A DNA stretch of 64,000 bases from SHZL01 sp963815185. Its GTDB lineage: Bacteria > Pseudomonadota > Gammaproteobacteria > Xanthomonadales > SZUA-36. The notes under the pieces are model-generated. The model did no database searches. It worked only from the letters and a program-made list of their open reading frames with translations, and was not told the DNA's origin. Location of the stretch: positions 1-64,000 of the forward strand of contig CAWFGC010000014.1 in assembly GCA_963815185.1 (NCBI GenBank). The letters run 5' to 3'. Below, piece by piece: positions 27,581 to 36,813 of this stretch (the stretch's first letter is position 1; each line of letters starts with the position of its first letter). The position numbers and the translations under genes are program-made.

Positions 27581-29068
27581 ATGTCTATGTCTGACCTGAC
27601 CATCGAAAACAAGGCTGGGATGACCGGGTTTCACGACCAGGCCGATGTAATCGTTGTCGGTTATGGTATCGCCGGTGCCTGCGCGGCCCTGGAGGCCAGA
27701 CGCCAGGGCGGTGATGTCTTGGTGGTGGAGCGCGCCGGCGCGGGTGGCGGCGCCAGCGCGCTCTCCTCGGGATTGTTCTATCTGGGCAGCGGTACCGCGG
27801 TACAGCAGGCCTGTGGCTACGAGGACGATGCCCAGAACATGTACCGGTACATGATCGCCAGTATGGGGTCAGAAAATGCCGCCATGATCCGCCGCTATTG
27901 CGATGACAATGTCGAGCATTTCAACTGGCTTGAGGCGCAAGGCGTACCTTTCGAGCGCAGTTGTTTCAAAGGCAAAGCGGTATTCCTGCTCAGTACTGAA
28001 GGATTGCTGAGCACGGGTAACGAAAAACTGTGGCCCTACTGTGAGATCGCGCGCCCCGTGCCCCGCGGCCACCAGGTCGCCGGAGAAGGGGAGAGCACCG
28101 GTAATGCCGCGATGGTGCCCCTGCTGGCACGTTGCGAGGAGGAGGGCGTGAGGGCCAGTTTCGACAGCCGGGTGCTGGGCCTGGTGGTTGACGACGGTGG
28201 CAGGATTTGTGGCGTGAAGGTCCGCAGAACAGGAGAGACCCTGCATTTCTCGGCGCGCAAAGGGGTGATGCTCGCCACCGGCGGTTTTGCCATGAACAAT
28301 GGCATGATCGCGAAATACCTCAGGACCTTGAGCCCCACCGCCGAACCCCTGGGCATTCCCTATACCGATGGTTCCGGCATCGTGCTGGGTGAACTGGCCG
28401 GAGGCCAGACCGAGGCCATGGATCAATTCATTGCCACCGCCTCCATTTATCCGCCCGGCCAGCTGATCAAGGGCATCATTGTCAACGCCGATGGGCGCAG
28501 GTTTGTCGCAGAGGACAGCTACCACGGCCGCACCGCCGCCTTTATCAGCGAGCAAGAAGGGCAGCGGGCCTATCTGATCGTCGATTCCGAGATTTTTGCC
28601 TACCCGGAAATCGAGACTGCCGGGCACGAACTCGTGGACGGCTATGAAACCGTCGAGGAAATGGAGCGCGGCCTGGGCATGCCCGAGGGCAATTTGGTGG
28701 CCACCGTGGCGCGCTACAATGCGTTTGCCCGCGCGGGCCAGGATCCCGATTTCATGAAGGCAAGCGAGTGGATCAAACCGCTGGACCAGGGTGCTTACGC
28801 GGCGTTCGATATCTCGTTCAGCCGTTCCATTTATCTCTACATGACCCTGGGAGGGCTGAAGGTCAATGAGCGCGCCCAGGTACTCGATGCCGGCAACCGG
28901 CCCATTCCCGGGCTCTATGCGGCCGGCGCATGCACCGTCCATATCCCCAGGTCCGGCAAGAGTTACAACAGTGGCATGAGCCTGGGACCGGGCTCCTATT
29001 TTGGCCGGGTAGCGGGCCGGGAAATGATGCAGGCAAAAACCCCGGGGCAGATCAAAGTCTCGAAGTAG
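27581..29068 (+). CDS. FAD-dependent oxidoreductase, ketosteroid dehydrogenase/fumarate reductase-like
   Basis: A 495-residue flavoprotein of the FAD_binding_2 superfamily. The dinucleotide motif is VIVVGYGIAGACAALEARRQ near residue 25-45, followed by GGGASALSSGLFYLGSGT. KGVMLATGGFAMNNGM and the C-terminal YMTLGGLKVNERAQVLDA plus PIPGLYAAGACTVHIPRSGK are the usual FAD-closing blocks. Relatives reduce or desaturate ketosteroids, fumarate or related enones. Cytoplasmic. It heads the iron-sulfur/molybdopterin pair on the same strand with an 80-base gap. Confidence 0.88.
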   Translation: MSMSDLTIENKAGMTGFHDQADVIVVGYGIAGACAALEARRQGGDVLVVERAGAGGGASALSSGLFYLGSGTAVQQACGYEDDAQNMYRYMIASMGSENAAMIRRYCDDNVEHFNWLEAQGVPFERSCFKGKAVFLLSTEGLLSTGNEKLWPYCEIARPVPRGHQVAGEGESTGNAAMVPLLARCEEEGVRASFDSRVLGLVVDDGGRICGVKVRRTGETLHFSARKGVMLATGGFAMNNGMIAKYLRTLSPTAEPLGIPYTDGSGIVLGELAGGQTEAMDQFIATASIYPPGQLIKGIIVNADGRRFVAEDSYHGRTAAFISEQEGQRAYLIVDSEIFAYPEIETAGHELVDGYETVEEMERGLGMPEGNLVATVARYNAFARAGQDPDFMKASEWIKPLDQGAYAAFDISFSRSIYLYMTLGGLKVNERAQVLDAGNRPIPGLYAAGACTVHIPRSGKSYNSGMSLGPGSYFGRVAGREMMQAKTPGQIKVSK

Positions 29069-29149
29069 ACCGCCGTTCAGGCGCCGTCCTCGCCCTGGAC
29101 TTTTTTTTCTCGATCAGCGAGACTTCGATGCTCCGATGCAGGAGCGGTC

Positions 29150-29674
29150 ATGCCAGCCATCACATTCACAGTCAATGGCGTGCGGCGCGAGGTGGAGACA
29201 CCCACTGACGTGCCGCTGCTCTACGTGTTACGCAACAACCTCGGGTTGGACAGCCCGCAATTCGGCTGCGGCTTGTCGCAGTGCGGCGCCTGCTCGGTAT
29301 TGGTGGATGGCAAGGAGGCACGCGCCTGTGTCTTGCCGGTCCGCAGTGTCGAGGGGAAAGATGTGACCACCCTTGAAGGTTTGCCCGCGCGCTGGGTGAA
29401 TCGGGCCGGCCAACCGGCCTCGGAAGTTGCTGACCAGCTCCATCCGGTGCAGCAAGCGTGGATCGACGAGCAAGTGCCAATGTGTGGGATCTGTCAGAAC
29501 GGCATGATGATCAAGGCTACCGAACTGCTCGAACAAATCCCCGAACCAACGGTCGCTCAGATCAAGGAAGCCTTTACCAGCGGACCGTCGCCGCACCTGT
29601 GCCGTTGCGGCACCTACCGGGCGATCATCGAGGCCGTGCAGCGTGCTGCAACCCTGATGGCGCAAGCGAGGTAG
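29150..29674 (+). CDS. (2Fe-2S) subunit of a molybdenum hydroxylase (IorA-like)
   Basis: A 174-residue small subunit like isoquinoline 1-oxidoreductase alpha. The plant-ferredoxin cluster is FGCGLSQCGACSVLVDGKEA with a fourth Cys in ARACVLP; the second cluster domain has MCGICQNGMMIKATELL and HLCRCGTYRAIIEA. Electrons pass from the Mo site of the large subunit through these clusters. It ends 3 bases before the large-subunit start, so the pair is one operon. No FAD subunit is adjacent in this class; a cytochrome is expected elsewhere. Confidence 0.92.
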   Translation: MPAITFTVNGVRREVETPTDVPLLYVLRNNLGLDSPQFGCGLSQCGACSVLVDGKEARACVLPVRSVEGKDVTTLEGLPARWVNRAGQPASEVADQLHPVQQAWIDEQVPMCGICQNGMMIKATELLEQIPEPTVAQIKEAFTSGPSPHLCRCGTYRAIIEAVQRAATLMAQAR

Positions 29675-29677
29675 TCG

Positions 29678-31162
29678 ATGGTGACCGACAGCAAACGCCG
29701 GATTGACGTCGATGTGCATGGCGCACGCCTCACCCGCCGGCAGTTCGTCACCTCGGGTGGTGCCCTCATCGTTGGCCTGGCCGTCGCCGATAGCCTCATT
29801 TGGAATGGGACTGCCGAGGCAGCCGTCGCGGAGACCAATTCACTCGACCCGACCGTCATGAACTCCTGGTTCGAGATCCACGCAGACAACACGATTCTGA
29901 TGCGAACCGGCAAAGTCGATTTCGGCCAGTCGACTGTTCCGGTGGCATACAGGCAACTGGTTGCCGAAGAGTTGAATGTCGCATTCGAGGCAATCACGGC
30001 TGTCGTGTCGGGCGACACGGATCGAACGCCGGACGGCGGATTTTCCGCAGGCTATCTCGAATATGGTGGCACCAACCTGCGCAAGGCCGCAGCGTATACC
30101 TACCAGGCGCTGCTGGAACTGGCAGCCGCAACGCTCGGCGTCGACAAGGCGCAGCTATCGGTCGCAAACGGCATTGTATCGGGCGGCGGCAAGAGCATTA
30201 CTTACGGTGACCTGGTGCGCGGCCAGGAACTGAAGCTGTCGATTCCGGTAACCGGCGATCTGACATCGATGTTCGGCTTGACCGTCACCGGCGACCCACC
30301 GCTGAAACCGGCCGGCGAATACACGATTATCGGCAAGTCGTACGCCAATCCACTGGTAACCGCCAAGGTCACGGGTAAAGAGGAATGGGTGACGAACGTA
30401 CGCCTTCCGGACATGTTGCACGGCCGTGTCGTTCACCCCAAGACGCTCGGTTCGACACTGGTTTCGGTGGGCGAACTGGACACAACGAAGTTTCCGACCG
30501 CAAAGGTTGTCGTGAAGGGAAATCTGGTCGGCGTGGTGGCATCGACCGAATGGGAAGCGATCCAGGCTGCGCGGGCTCTGGTGGTCAGTACCGTCTGGTC
30601 CGAGTGGGCCGGGCTGCCCGGTAATACCCGGTTATACGAATGGATGCGCACGGAAGCCGATTGGAACGCGACCCAGGTTGCCCATGGCAGCAGCAATCGG
30701 GGAGAGGTTGCCCAGGCATTCGAATCGGCGCCGCATTCACTGTCGGAAAGCTACGAGCTGCCGTTCCTGAAACACGCCTCGATCGGGCCGGCGATCGCGG
30801 TGGCGGATGCCAGGACGGACGGGACCATTCATATCCACACCCACAGCCAAAACCCTCAGGCCCTGCGCGGGCAGATTGCGCTGATGCTCGGCAAGTCGGT
30901 CGGCAAGATCGTTGTTCGCGAGTACTCCGGAGCTGGGCACTACGGCCGTTCGAACGGAGGTAATACCGGCGTCGAGGATGAAGCCGTTCTGTTGTCGATG
31001 GCGGTCGGTCAACCGGTTCGTCTTCAATGGATGCGGCATGACGACATGCAGTGGTCAACGCAAGCGGCAGCGGCGGTTGCCGACATCAGAATCGCCTGGG
31101 ACGCCGGAGGCAAGGTGACCGTCGTACGAGGCCAGGCACCATATGCCGGCCATGCAGGATGA
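29678..31162 (+). CDS. Molybdopterin-binding aldehyde-oxidase-type subunit, N-terminal part (IorB-like)
   Basis: 494 codons of the large subunit partner of the 2Fe-2S protein. A twin-arginine-like start (LTRRQFVTSGGALIVGLAVA) suggests Tat export, as in IorB. The blocks NTILMRTGKVDFGQSTVPVA, GRSNGGNTGVEDEAVLLSMA and PVRLQWMRHDDMQWS match xanthine-dehydrogenase-family Mo subunits. The frame runs into YAGHAG and stops at 31162, while the expected PAMQDDRPLGAVLAG continues one frame over. Joined length 29678-32039 is one base over whole codons, so one inserted base near 31138 would explain it. Confidence 0.85.
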   Translation: MVTDSKRRIDVDVHGARLTRRQFVTSGGALIVGLAVADSLIWNGTAEAAVAETNSLDPTVMNSWFEIHADNTILMRTGKVDFGQSTVPVAYRQLVAEELNVAFEAITAVVSGDTDRTPDGGFSAGYLEYGGTNLRKAAAYTYQALLELAAATLGVDKAQLSVANGIVSGGGKSITYGDLVRGQELKLSIPVTGDLTSMFGLTVTGDPPLKPAGEYTIIGKSYANPLVTAKVTGKEEWVTNVRLPDMLHGRVVHPKTLGSTLVSVGELDTTKFPTAKVVVKGNLVGVVASTEWEAIQAARALVVSTVWSEWAGLPGNTRLYEWMRTEADWNATQVAHGSSNRGEVAQAFESAPHSLSESYELPFLKHASIGPAIAVADARTDGTIHIHTHSQNPQALRGQIALMLGKSVGKIVVREYSGAGHYGRSNGGNTGVEDEAVLLSMAVGQPVRLQWMRHDDMQWSTQAAAAVADIRIAWDAGGKVTVVRGQAPYAGHAG

Positions 31163-32039
31163 CCGCCCCCTCGGTGCGGTTCTGGCCGGACTGCCGACCA
31201 TGCCGCCGCCGGGTGTTGACACAAAGGGCATTGGGTCGACAGCGAACAACATTACCGATCCGTGGGTATACAGCAAGGTCCCGAACATCGCCGAGTCCGG
31301 ATACGGCACATTTCAACTCGGCCAGAAAGCATCTCCCCTGGCTGTTGGCATGCGCGACCACAGCTTGCGAACGCCGAGCCAACGGCAGCAGAACTATCCC
31401 CGCGAACTGGCGTTCAACGAAGCTGCGGCGCGGGCCGGCCTCGACGCCATCGAATTCCGCCTGTTGCAAACCGAAGACCAGCGATTGATCGACGCCCTTA
31501 CCGAAGCGCGTGCGGCCTCGGGGTGGCAAACGCGAGCAGCGCCGAATCCCAATGCCGCCAGCACCGGTTCGACACCTGTGGCCGGACAAGGTGTCTCTGC
31601 CCTGCAACGCTCCGGGTCCTATTGGGTCTGCGTTTGCCAGGTCTCGGTCGTTCCGGACTCGGGTAAGGTTTCAATCGAGAAGTACACAATGCTGGTAGAT
31701 CCGGGAATTGTCATCAACCCGATGCAGCTCAAGCGTCAAATTGAGGGCGGTGCGCTGATGGGGCTCAGTCATGCCTTGTTTGAGGAAACGAAGTTCGACG
31801 AGCACGGTGTGACCAGCAGCAACTGGCTGAGCTATCCCATTCTGACCATGGCGGATGTGCCCGAGATGAACGTGGTCATCCGCAACCATTCCGAGACGGG
31901 CCAATACGGCGGGGGATCGGAAGCCGCGAATGCCCTTGCGCTGTCAGCCGTGGCAGCCGCCTTCTTCGATGCAACCGGGAAACCAGTCCGCCGGCTCCCG
32001 CTGACGCCGGCGTACGTGCAGTCCATCCTGAAGACGTAG
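31143..32039 (+). CDS. Molybdopterin-binding subunit, C-terminal part (IorB-like)
   Basis: 298 codons carrying the second half of the large subunit. ANNITDPWVYSKVPNIAESG, RELAFNEAAARAGLDAIEFR and the C-terminal VDPGIVINPMQLKRQIEGGA and GQYGGGSEAANALALSAVAA blocks, with the catalytic-Glu region G-G-S/G-E, match the family. The local ATG lies within the longer gene and has no independent ribosome site. It is the frameshifted continuation of the 29678 gene, not a separate protein. Full enzyme would hydroxylate N-heterocycles or oxidise aldehydes. Confidence 0.82.
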   Translation: MPAMQDDRPLGAVLAGLPTMPPPGVDTKGIGSTANNITDPWVYSKVPNIAESGYGTFQLGQKASPLAVGMRDHSLRTPSQRQQNYPRELAFNEAAARAGLDAIEFRLLQTEDQRLIDALTEARAASGWQTRAAPNPNAASTGSTPVAGQGVSALQRSGSYWVCVCQVSVVPDSGKVSIEKYTMLVDPGIVINPMQLKRQIEGGALMGLSHALFEETKFDEHGVTSSNWLSYPILTMADVPEMNVVIRNHSETGQYGGGSEAANALALSAVAAAFFDATGKPVRRLPLTPAYVQSILKT

Positions 32040-32108
32040 TCGAGAGAAATTCCCAGGAATTCTCAAGACACCCACATCAACCCATATCCGGGAAGTGGGG
32101 CATGGATT

Positions 32109-32657
32109 TCACGGCTTCGCCAGTTCGGCCTCGATGGCTTCGATCACCTCGGGCGCATCGGGTTTCGTATCCGGCGAGAATCGACGCACCACTTGCCCTT
32201 GCCGGTTGAGAAGGAATTTTTCGAAATTCCACACCACTTCCGGTTTCGGCGTCGGTTCCATGTTGTAGCCGCGCAGCGTTGATTCCATGGATTCGCGCCC
32301 TTCGGTCTCCGGCTGTTCGGTCGTCAGGTGCCGGTACAGCGGGTGCTTGCCCGGGCCGGTGACGCTGATCTTGCTGTACAGCGGGAATTGCACCTGGTAT
32401 TGACTCTGGCAGAAATCCAGGATTTCTTCATTGCTGCCCGGCTCTTGCCCGGCAAAGTCATTGGCGGGGAAGCCCAGGACGGAAAACCGCCTGGCGCCGA
32501 ATGTTTCATGCAATTTCTCCAGGGCTTCGTATTGTGGCGTTAGCCCGCACTTGGAGGCGACGTTTACAACCAACAGCACTTCTCCTTCGTGCTCGTTCAA
32601 GGTGGTGGCACTGCCGTCGATTTTTTCTACCGGTATGTCGTAAACGGGCGTTCCCAT
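32109..32657 (-). CDS. Glutathione peroxidase family protein
   Basis: A 182-residue thiol peroxidase. The peroxidatic Cys is C37 in VVNVASKCGLTPQYEALEKL; the Gln and Trp of the catalytic tetrad lie in LGFPANDFAGQEPGSNEEI and EVVWNFEKFLLNRQG. The ATG at 32657 follows AAGGAGTTATCGCC, a strong site, and fits the family N-terminus. Bacterial members usually take electrons from thioredoxin. It reduces peroxides in the cytoplasm. Confidence 0.94.
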   Translation of the reverse strand: MGTPVYDIPVEKIDGSATTLNEHEGEVLLVVNVASKCGLTPQYEALEKLHETFGARRFSVLGFPANDFAGQEPGSNEEILDFCQSQYQVQFPLYSKISVTGPGKHPLYRHLTTEQPETEGRESMESTLRGYNMEPTPKPEVVWNFEKFLLNRQGQVVRRFSPDTKPDAPEVIEAIEAELAKP

Positions 32658-32885
32658 GGCGATAACTCCTTGTGATGAAATTTCATGCGTTGATGATTGA
32701 CCTTGATCTTCTCCCTGGTTTCGGTCCACGTGCATTTCAGAATTTATATATTATATCAAGGGCCGGAATGATGCGCCTGTTCGACCGGTACCGCATACCG
32801 ATTACCGTGTTCGCCGTCGGCACTTTACAATTAACCGGCCGTTCGAGTAGCGTGTCAGTTTAATGACCGGTGGCAGGAGGATGCC

Positions 32886-33299
32886 GTGGCCTTTCGTGAG
32901 TGCATTTCAATCCGAACCGGTGGCCGGGACTTCATGGATATCTCCGCCGAGGTTCAAAGCGCCGTCCGCCGATCCGGGATCGACGAGGGTCTGTGCAGCG
33001 TTTTTTTGCACCACACAAGCGCGAGCCTCATCTTCTGCGAGAATGCAGACCCTGCGGTCCGGCGGGATCTCGAAACCTTCTTCGGCCGCCTGGTTGCCGA
33101 CGGCGATGACATGTTCACGCACACTGCCGAAGGGCCCGATGACATGCCTGCCCACGTACGCACGGTCTTGACCCAGAACAGCCTTTCCATCCCCGTTGCC
33201 AGCGGCCGCTGTGACCTGGGTACCTGGCAGGGAATTTATCTGTGGGAGCATCGCACGCTTGGGCACCGGCGGCGGATCACCGTGACGGTACTCGCCTAG
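32886..33299 (+). CDS. yjbQ: YjbQ/UPF0047 family protein
   Basis: A 137-residue protein of the YjbQ family, some members of which have weak thiamine-phosphate synthase activity. Conserved blocks are CSVFLHHTSASLIFCENADP, HTAEGPDDMPAHVRTVL and GTWQGIYLWEHR. GTG start at 32886 follows GGCAGGAGGATGCC. The true physiological role is unsettled. It is 2 bases before the PEBP gene and likely co-transcribed with it. Confidence 0.92.
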   Translation: MAFRECISIRTGGRDFMDISAEVQSAVRRSGIDEGLCSVFLHHTSASLIFCENADPAVRRDLETFFGRLVADGDDMFTHTAEGPDDMPAHVRTVLTQNSLSIPVASGRCDLGTWQGIYLWEHRTLGHRRRITVTVLA

Positions 33300-33301
33300 A
33301 C

Positions 33302-33901
33302 ATGTCAAGACTCCGGAGCAAACTCGACCCGAGCCGTAAGCGGCAGAGGTTGGTTTTATTTGCCTTCATGATGTTATTGTCAGCTATGGTTGGCAACAGT
33401 GTGCGGCTGCACGCGGAGGGCGGGGCAATGACATTGACCTTGCGATCACCCGCCTTCGACAACGGCGGTGAAATTCCATCAAGGTATACCTGTGAAGGCG
33501 ATGATATCGCTCCCCAATTGCTGTGGGATGGCGTCCCGGCGAACACCAGAAGCCTGGTTCTGATTGTAGATGATCCCGACGCACCGGATCCAAAAGCACC
33601 GCAAATGACCTGGGTGCACTGGGTGCTCTATAACATCCCGCCGAATACCACCAGTCTTCCGGAAGGCGCCGGCAAAGGCGAACTCCCCGCCGGTACCGCG
33701 GAAGGATTGAACGACTGGCGTCGCACCGGCTATGGTGGCCCCTGTCCTCCCATCGGCCGCCACCGTTATTTCTTCAAGCTCTATGCCCTGAACACGATCC
33801 TGCAATTCCGGGACAGCCCCACCAAAGAGGAAGTGGAGACCGCGATGCGCCCCGGCGTCATCGAAGCAACGCAACTGCTTGGCACGTATCAAAAGAAGTA
33901 A
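33302..33901 (+). CDS. Exported PEBP (YbhB/YbcL, Raf kinase inhibitor-like) protein
   Basis: A 199-residue protein with an N-terminal membrane/signal segment (LVLFAFMMLLSAMVGNSVRL). The ligand-binding motifs are VLIVDDPDAPDPKAPQMTW followed by VHWVLYNIP, and GYGGPCPPIGRHRYFFKLYA, both diagnostic of phosphatidylethanolamine-binding proteins. The bacterial role is unclear. The start at 33302 gives the signal; a shorter start at MTLTLRSPAF would give a cytoplasmic form. Confidence 0.9.
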   Translation: MSRLRSKLDPSRKRQRLVLFAFMMLLSAMVGNSVRLHAEGGAMTLTLRSPAFDNGGEIPSRYTCEGDDIAPQLLWDGVPANTRSLVLIVDDPDAPDPKAPQMTWVHWVLYNIPPNTTSLPEGAGKGELPAGTAEGLNDWRRTGYGGPCPPIGRHRYFFKLYALNTILQFRDSPTKEEVETAMRPGVIEATQLLGTYQKK

Positions 33902-34001
33902 GTTAAGTTACCGGATCGCGCCGTCTTGAAGGCAAGCCGTGGCATGTCCAATAATGCGGCTGCCGGGCGATCGCCGATACCGCTACCTGGAGCTTTGGTC
34001 G

Positions 34002-34763
34002 TTATCGTGTGACAGCGGTTTTATAGCCGTATGACTCGATGATTTTCCTGGCTTCGATACTGCGAACAAATTGCAGAAACTCGCGTGTTGCACGGCTGGT
34101 CTCACCTTTACGGAGCAATACGGCATCCTGTCGAATTGGGCGATACAGGGATTGCGGCACGATCCACGCTGAACCGCTTGTGACACGTCCCTGGCACATG
34201 ATTTGGGCAAGCGCTACAAATCCCAGGTCTGCGTTGCCGGTATCGACAAATTGGTAGGTCTGGGCAATGTTTTCTCCTTGCACCCACTTCGATTTCGTTG
34301 ACGGTTCCAGTTGCAGGCTCTGCAATACCTCGACAGCGGCCGCCCCGTATGGCGCCAGTCGTGGATTGGCCAGTGCCAGCTTGTTGAACTGCCCTTGTTG
34401 CAAAGTCGTGGCATCGATGCTGTCGAAGCGTTTGTGTTTGGACCACAAGGCCAGAGCGCCAACGGCGTATGTAAAGCGGCTTCCGGGAACGACCATGCCG
34501 TCCTTTTCCAAGGCAATCGGCTTTGCCTGGTCGGCCGAGAAGAAAGCCTGGAATGGCGCGCCATTTCTTATTTGGGCGTAAAGCGTGCCGGAAGAGCCAA
34601 AGGCCAATATCACTTTGGCGTTGGACGCCTTCTCATATTCAGCGGCAATGGAATGCATCGCAGCGGTGAAATTCGACGCTACAGCGACCGTGGTCTCCTC
34701 AGCCAGTGATAGATTGCTCAGGAAGACAGCCAACATGATCGTCGTTAGCCGCAACATCTTCAC
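34002..34763 (-). CDS. modA: Molybdate-binding periplasmic protein ModA-like
   Basis: A 253-residue solute-binding protein with signal peptide (MKMLRLTTIMLAVFLSNLSL). TTVAVASNFTAAMHSIAAEY opens the binding domain, followed by LAFGSSGTLYAQIRNGAPFQ and FSADQAKPIALEKDG, the oxyanion-binding blocks of ModA. CAGGAG-like purines precede the start. No modB or modC lies beside it, so the permease must be elsewhere, or this is a solo binding protein. It may supply molybdenum for the hydroxylase 2 kb upstream, which is inference. Confidence 0.88.
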   Translation of the reverse strand: MKMLRLTTIMLAVFLSNLSLAEETTVAVASNFTAAMHSIAAEYEKASNAKVILAFGSSGTLYAQIRNGAPFQAFFSADQAKPIALEKDGMVVPGSRFTYAVGALALWSKHKRFDSIDATTLQQGQFNKLALANPRLAPYGAAAVEVLQSLQLEPSTKSKWVQGENIAQTYQFVDTGNADLGFVALAQIMCQGRVTSGSAWIVPQSLYRPIRQDAVLLRKGETSRATREFLQFVRSIEARKIIESYGYKTAVTR

Positions 34764-34862
34764 AATACTCCTCTCCTTTGGTCATCATGATGGGCAATGA
34801 CAAGACGCTAGCGGTGGCGCGGTGTACAGGGCAATATACAGCTTTTGACCTGGGAGCATGAT

Positions 34863-35918
34863 ATGAGCGAACCTCTTTGGCGCCTGGATGCAACTGCGAT
34901 CGCGACCGGAATCCGCCGCAGGGAGTTTTCGGCGCGCGAGGTCGTCAGCGCCTGTCTTGATCGGCTTGAAGCGACCAATCCCGTGATCAACGCCATTACC
35001 GAAGTGCGCCCTGAAGCGGCACTGGCGGCTGCTGATAGCGCAGACAAAATGGTCGCGGCGGACCGGCCGCTGGGTATTCTGCACGGCGTGCCGGTGACGA
35101 TCAAGAACAATGTGGATGTGGCGGGCTGGGCCACGGTCAATGGGTGTGCGGCATTGAGAGAGAATATCGCACCAGCCAATTCCGCCTGTGTGCAAAATTG
35201 GCTGAATGCCGGAGCGGTGATTATCGGGCGTACCAATACTCCCGAATTTTGCTGTCGCTGGGACACCAGCAATGAAGTATTCGGGGTGACCCACAACCCC
35301 TGGGATCTGAGCAGGACGCCCGGTGGCTCCAGCGGCGGGGCAGCAGCGTCGCTGGCCGTTGGAATTACACCGCTGGCACAGGGAAATGACCTGGGCGGAT
35401 CATTGCGGCAACCGGCTCAAGCCTGTGGTATCGCTTCCATTCGGCCCGGTCTTGGCCGTGTTCCAGGCTGGAATCCAACGGATCCCGCGGAACCCGGCCC
35501 GGGCATACAGCTCATGGCGGTGGAAGGCCCGATGGCGCGCCGTGTGCGGGATGTAAGGCTCGGCTTGCAAGCCATGGCGGCGGCAGACCGGCGTGACCCC
35601 ATGTGGCTGCCGGTACCGCTGGAGGATCGCCCGGATGCCGGAGTATCCGTTGCGTTGGTGGTCGATCCAGCCGGTAAGGGCGTCAGCGCACAGGTGGCCG
35701 AAGGGGTTGAGCATGCAGGCAAATTATTGGTTGATGCGGGTTTTCGAGTCGAGGAGATCGAGCCACCCGGGATAGAAGATGCCGCGGAGATTTGGCGGGT
35801 GATTTGCCTCACCGAGTTATTGACCCAGCTCCAGCCCGCCGTCAAAGATATTTGTGGCGGCAGGCTCAGTCGTAGCCTTCGAATATTACCGGGCCGCCTT
35901 GCCCGAGTGCCGTCTTGA
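34863..35918 (+). CDS. Amidase-signature protein, N-terminal part
   Basis: 351 codons of an amidase-signature family enzyme. The catalytic Lys is in GVPVTIKNNVDVAGWATVNG, the Gly/Ser-rich core is RTPGGSSGGAAASLAVG, and the nucleophile region is GNDLGGSLRQPAQACG. The ATG at 34863 (MSEPLWRLDATAIATG) follows GGGAGC. The frame is lost near 35868 after DICGG: coherent sequence resumes in the next frame as AGSVVAFEYYRAALPE. Joined length to 36282 is one base over whole codons. Substrate class (amide, acylated amine or carbamate) is not determined. Confidence 0.82.
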   Translation: MSEPLWRLDATAIATGIRRREFSAREVVSACLDRLEATNPVINAITEVRPEAALAAADSADKMVAADRPLGILHGVPVTIKNNVDVAGWATVNGCAALRENIAPANSACVQNWLNAGAVIIGRTNTPEFCCRWDTSNEVFGVTHNPWDLSRTPGGSSGGAAASLAVGITPLAQGNDLGGSLRQPAQACGIASIRPGLGRVPGWNPTDPAEPGPGIQLMAVEGPMARRVRDVRLGLQAMAAADRRDPMWLPVPLEDRPDAGVSVALVVDPAGKGVSAQVAEGVEHAGKLLVDAGFRVEEIEPPGIEDAAEIWRVICLTELLTQLQPAVKDICGGRLSRSLRILPGRLARVPS

Positions 35919-36282
35919 AGACTATATGCATGCGTTTGCCCGCCGCAGAAAGGTACTGCGGGACTGGCTCGATTTCTTCACACGTTACGATCTGATCGTT
36001 GCCCCGGTCGGCACGGAACCACCCTTGCCGTCCGATGCGGATGTGCAATCACTGGAACAAACGCTGGCCTCGATTGAGTCCTTCCGCATGACGGTAGCGG
36101 TCAATGCGCTGGGCCTGCCGGCCGCGGTTGTACCGGTGGGGCTTTCCCAGGGATTGCCGCAGGTGGTGCAGATCATCGGTCCGCCATTTGCGGAAATGCG
36201 CTGCCTGGCTGCAGCCGAATTGATCGAAGGACAAGTTGAATCATTGACACCAATCGAGCCCCTGGAACGAGCGGGGTCATGA
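35854..36282 (+). CDS. Amidase-signature protein, C-terminal part
   Basis: 142 codons; the part from about 35868 completes the amidase started at 34863. Family blocks RRRKVLRDWLDFFTRYDLIV, APVGTEPPLPSDAD and FRMTVAVNALGLPAAVVPVG followed by GLPQVVQIIGPPF are visible. The local ATG has no ribosome site, so this is the frameshifted tail rather than a separate gene. Confidence 0.8.
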   Translation: MAAGSVVAFEYYRAALPECRLEDYMHAFARRRKVLRDWLDFFTRYDLIVAPVGTEPPLPSDADVQSLEQTLASIESFRMTVAVNALGLPAAVVPVGLSQGLPQVVQIIGPPFAEMRCLAAAELIEGQVESLTPIEPLERAGS

Positions 36283-36336
36283 GCTGCCCCGTGCAGCGTT
36301 CTTTCCAGCGCTCCAACCGATGCCGGCCAGCGGCGC

Positions 36337-36774
36337 TTAGTCCGGCAGCACCATATAGGTCGAGGTGCCCGCGCATACGATCCGATCATCGCCTTGGGCG
36401 TGCAGGGTCACCTCACCAAAGACCAGGGAACGTCCCGATTTGAGCACCCGCCCGGTGGCAAGAATGTCCTTGCCCATGACCGGCCGCATGAAACTGGTGG
36501 TCTGGGACACGGTAGTGCAATTGCAGTACCTGCCCTGGCCCAGGTAGCACACGAATACCATGCAGGTATCGATCAGCGCCATCATGGCCTGGCCGCAGAC
36601 GATCTGGTGTGAGCGGCACAAGCCATCGGAGTAGGGCATGCGAATAGTGACTGTGTCGCCTGCGATCGCCTCGATGGAAAGATCAAGCTGCTGCACCCAG
36701 GGTGCGAAAACCTCCGCCAGACGACGGTTGGCAGTGCTCGGGTTGACTGGAGTTACCGGCGGCTTTTCAGACAT
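36337..36774 (-). CDS. PaaI-like hotdog thioesterase
   Basis: A 145-residue hotdog-fold protein. The blocks HQIVCGQAMMALIDTCMVF, TTVSQTTSFMRPVMGKDILA and GRVLKSGRSLVFGEVTLHAQ are typical of PaaI/4HBT acyl-CoA thioesterases, where the Asp/Asn near the long helix activates water. It likely hydrolyses an aryl- or acyl-CoA in the cytoplasm. It is 40 bases downstream of the NRAMP-like gene on the same strand. Confidence 0.88.
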   Translation of the reverse strand: MSEKPPVTPVNPSTANRRLAEVFAPWVQQLDLSIEAIAGDTVTIRMPYSDGLCRSHQIVCGQAMMALIDTCMVFVCYLGQGRYCNCTTVSQTTSFMRPVMGKDILATGRVLKSGRSLVFGEVTLHAQGDDRIVCAGTSTYMVLPD

Positions 36775-36813
36775 GAGTTGTTCTCCCTTTTACAGATGCC
36801 AGCTCAACATGCG

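Noticed and set aside
31143..32039. The downstream molybdopterin piece as a separate protein
   Set aside because: Its start has no ribosome site and its first residues (PAMQDDRPLG) continue the family sequence of the upstream piece; it is better read as a frameshifted half.
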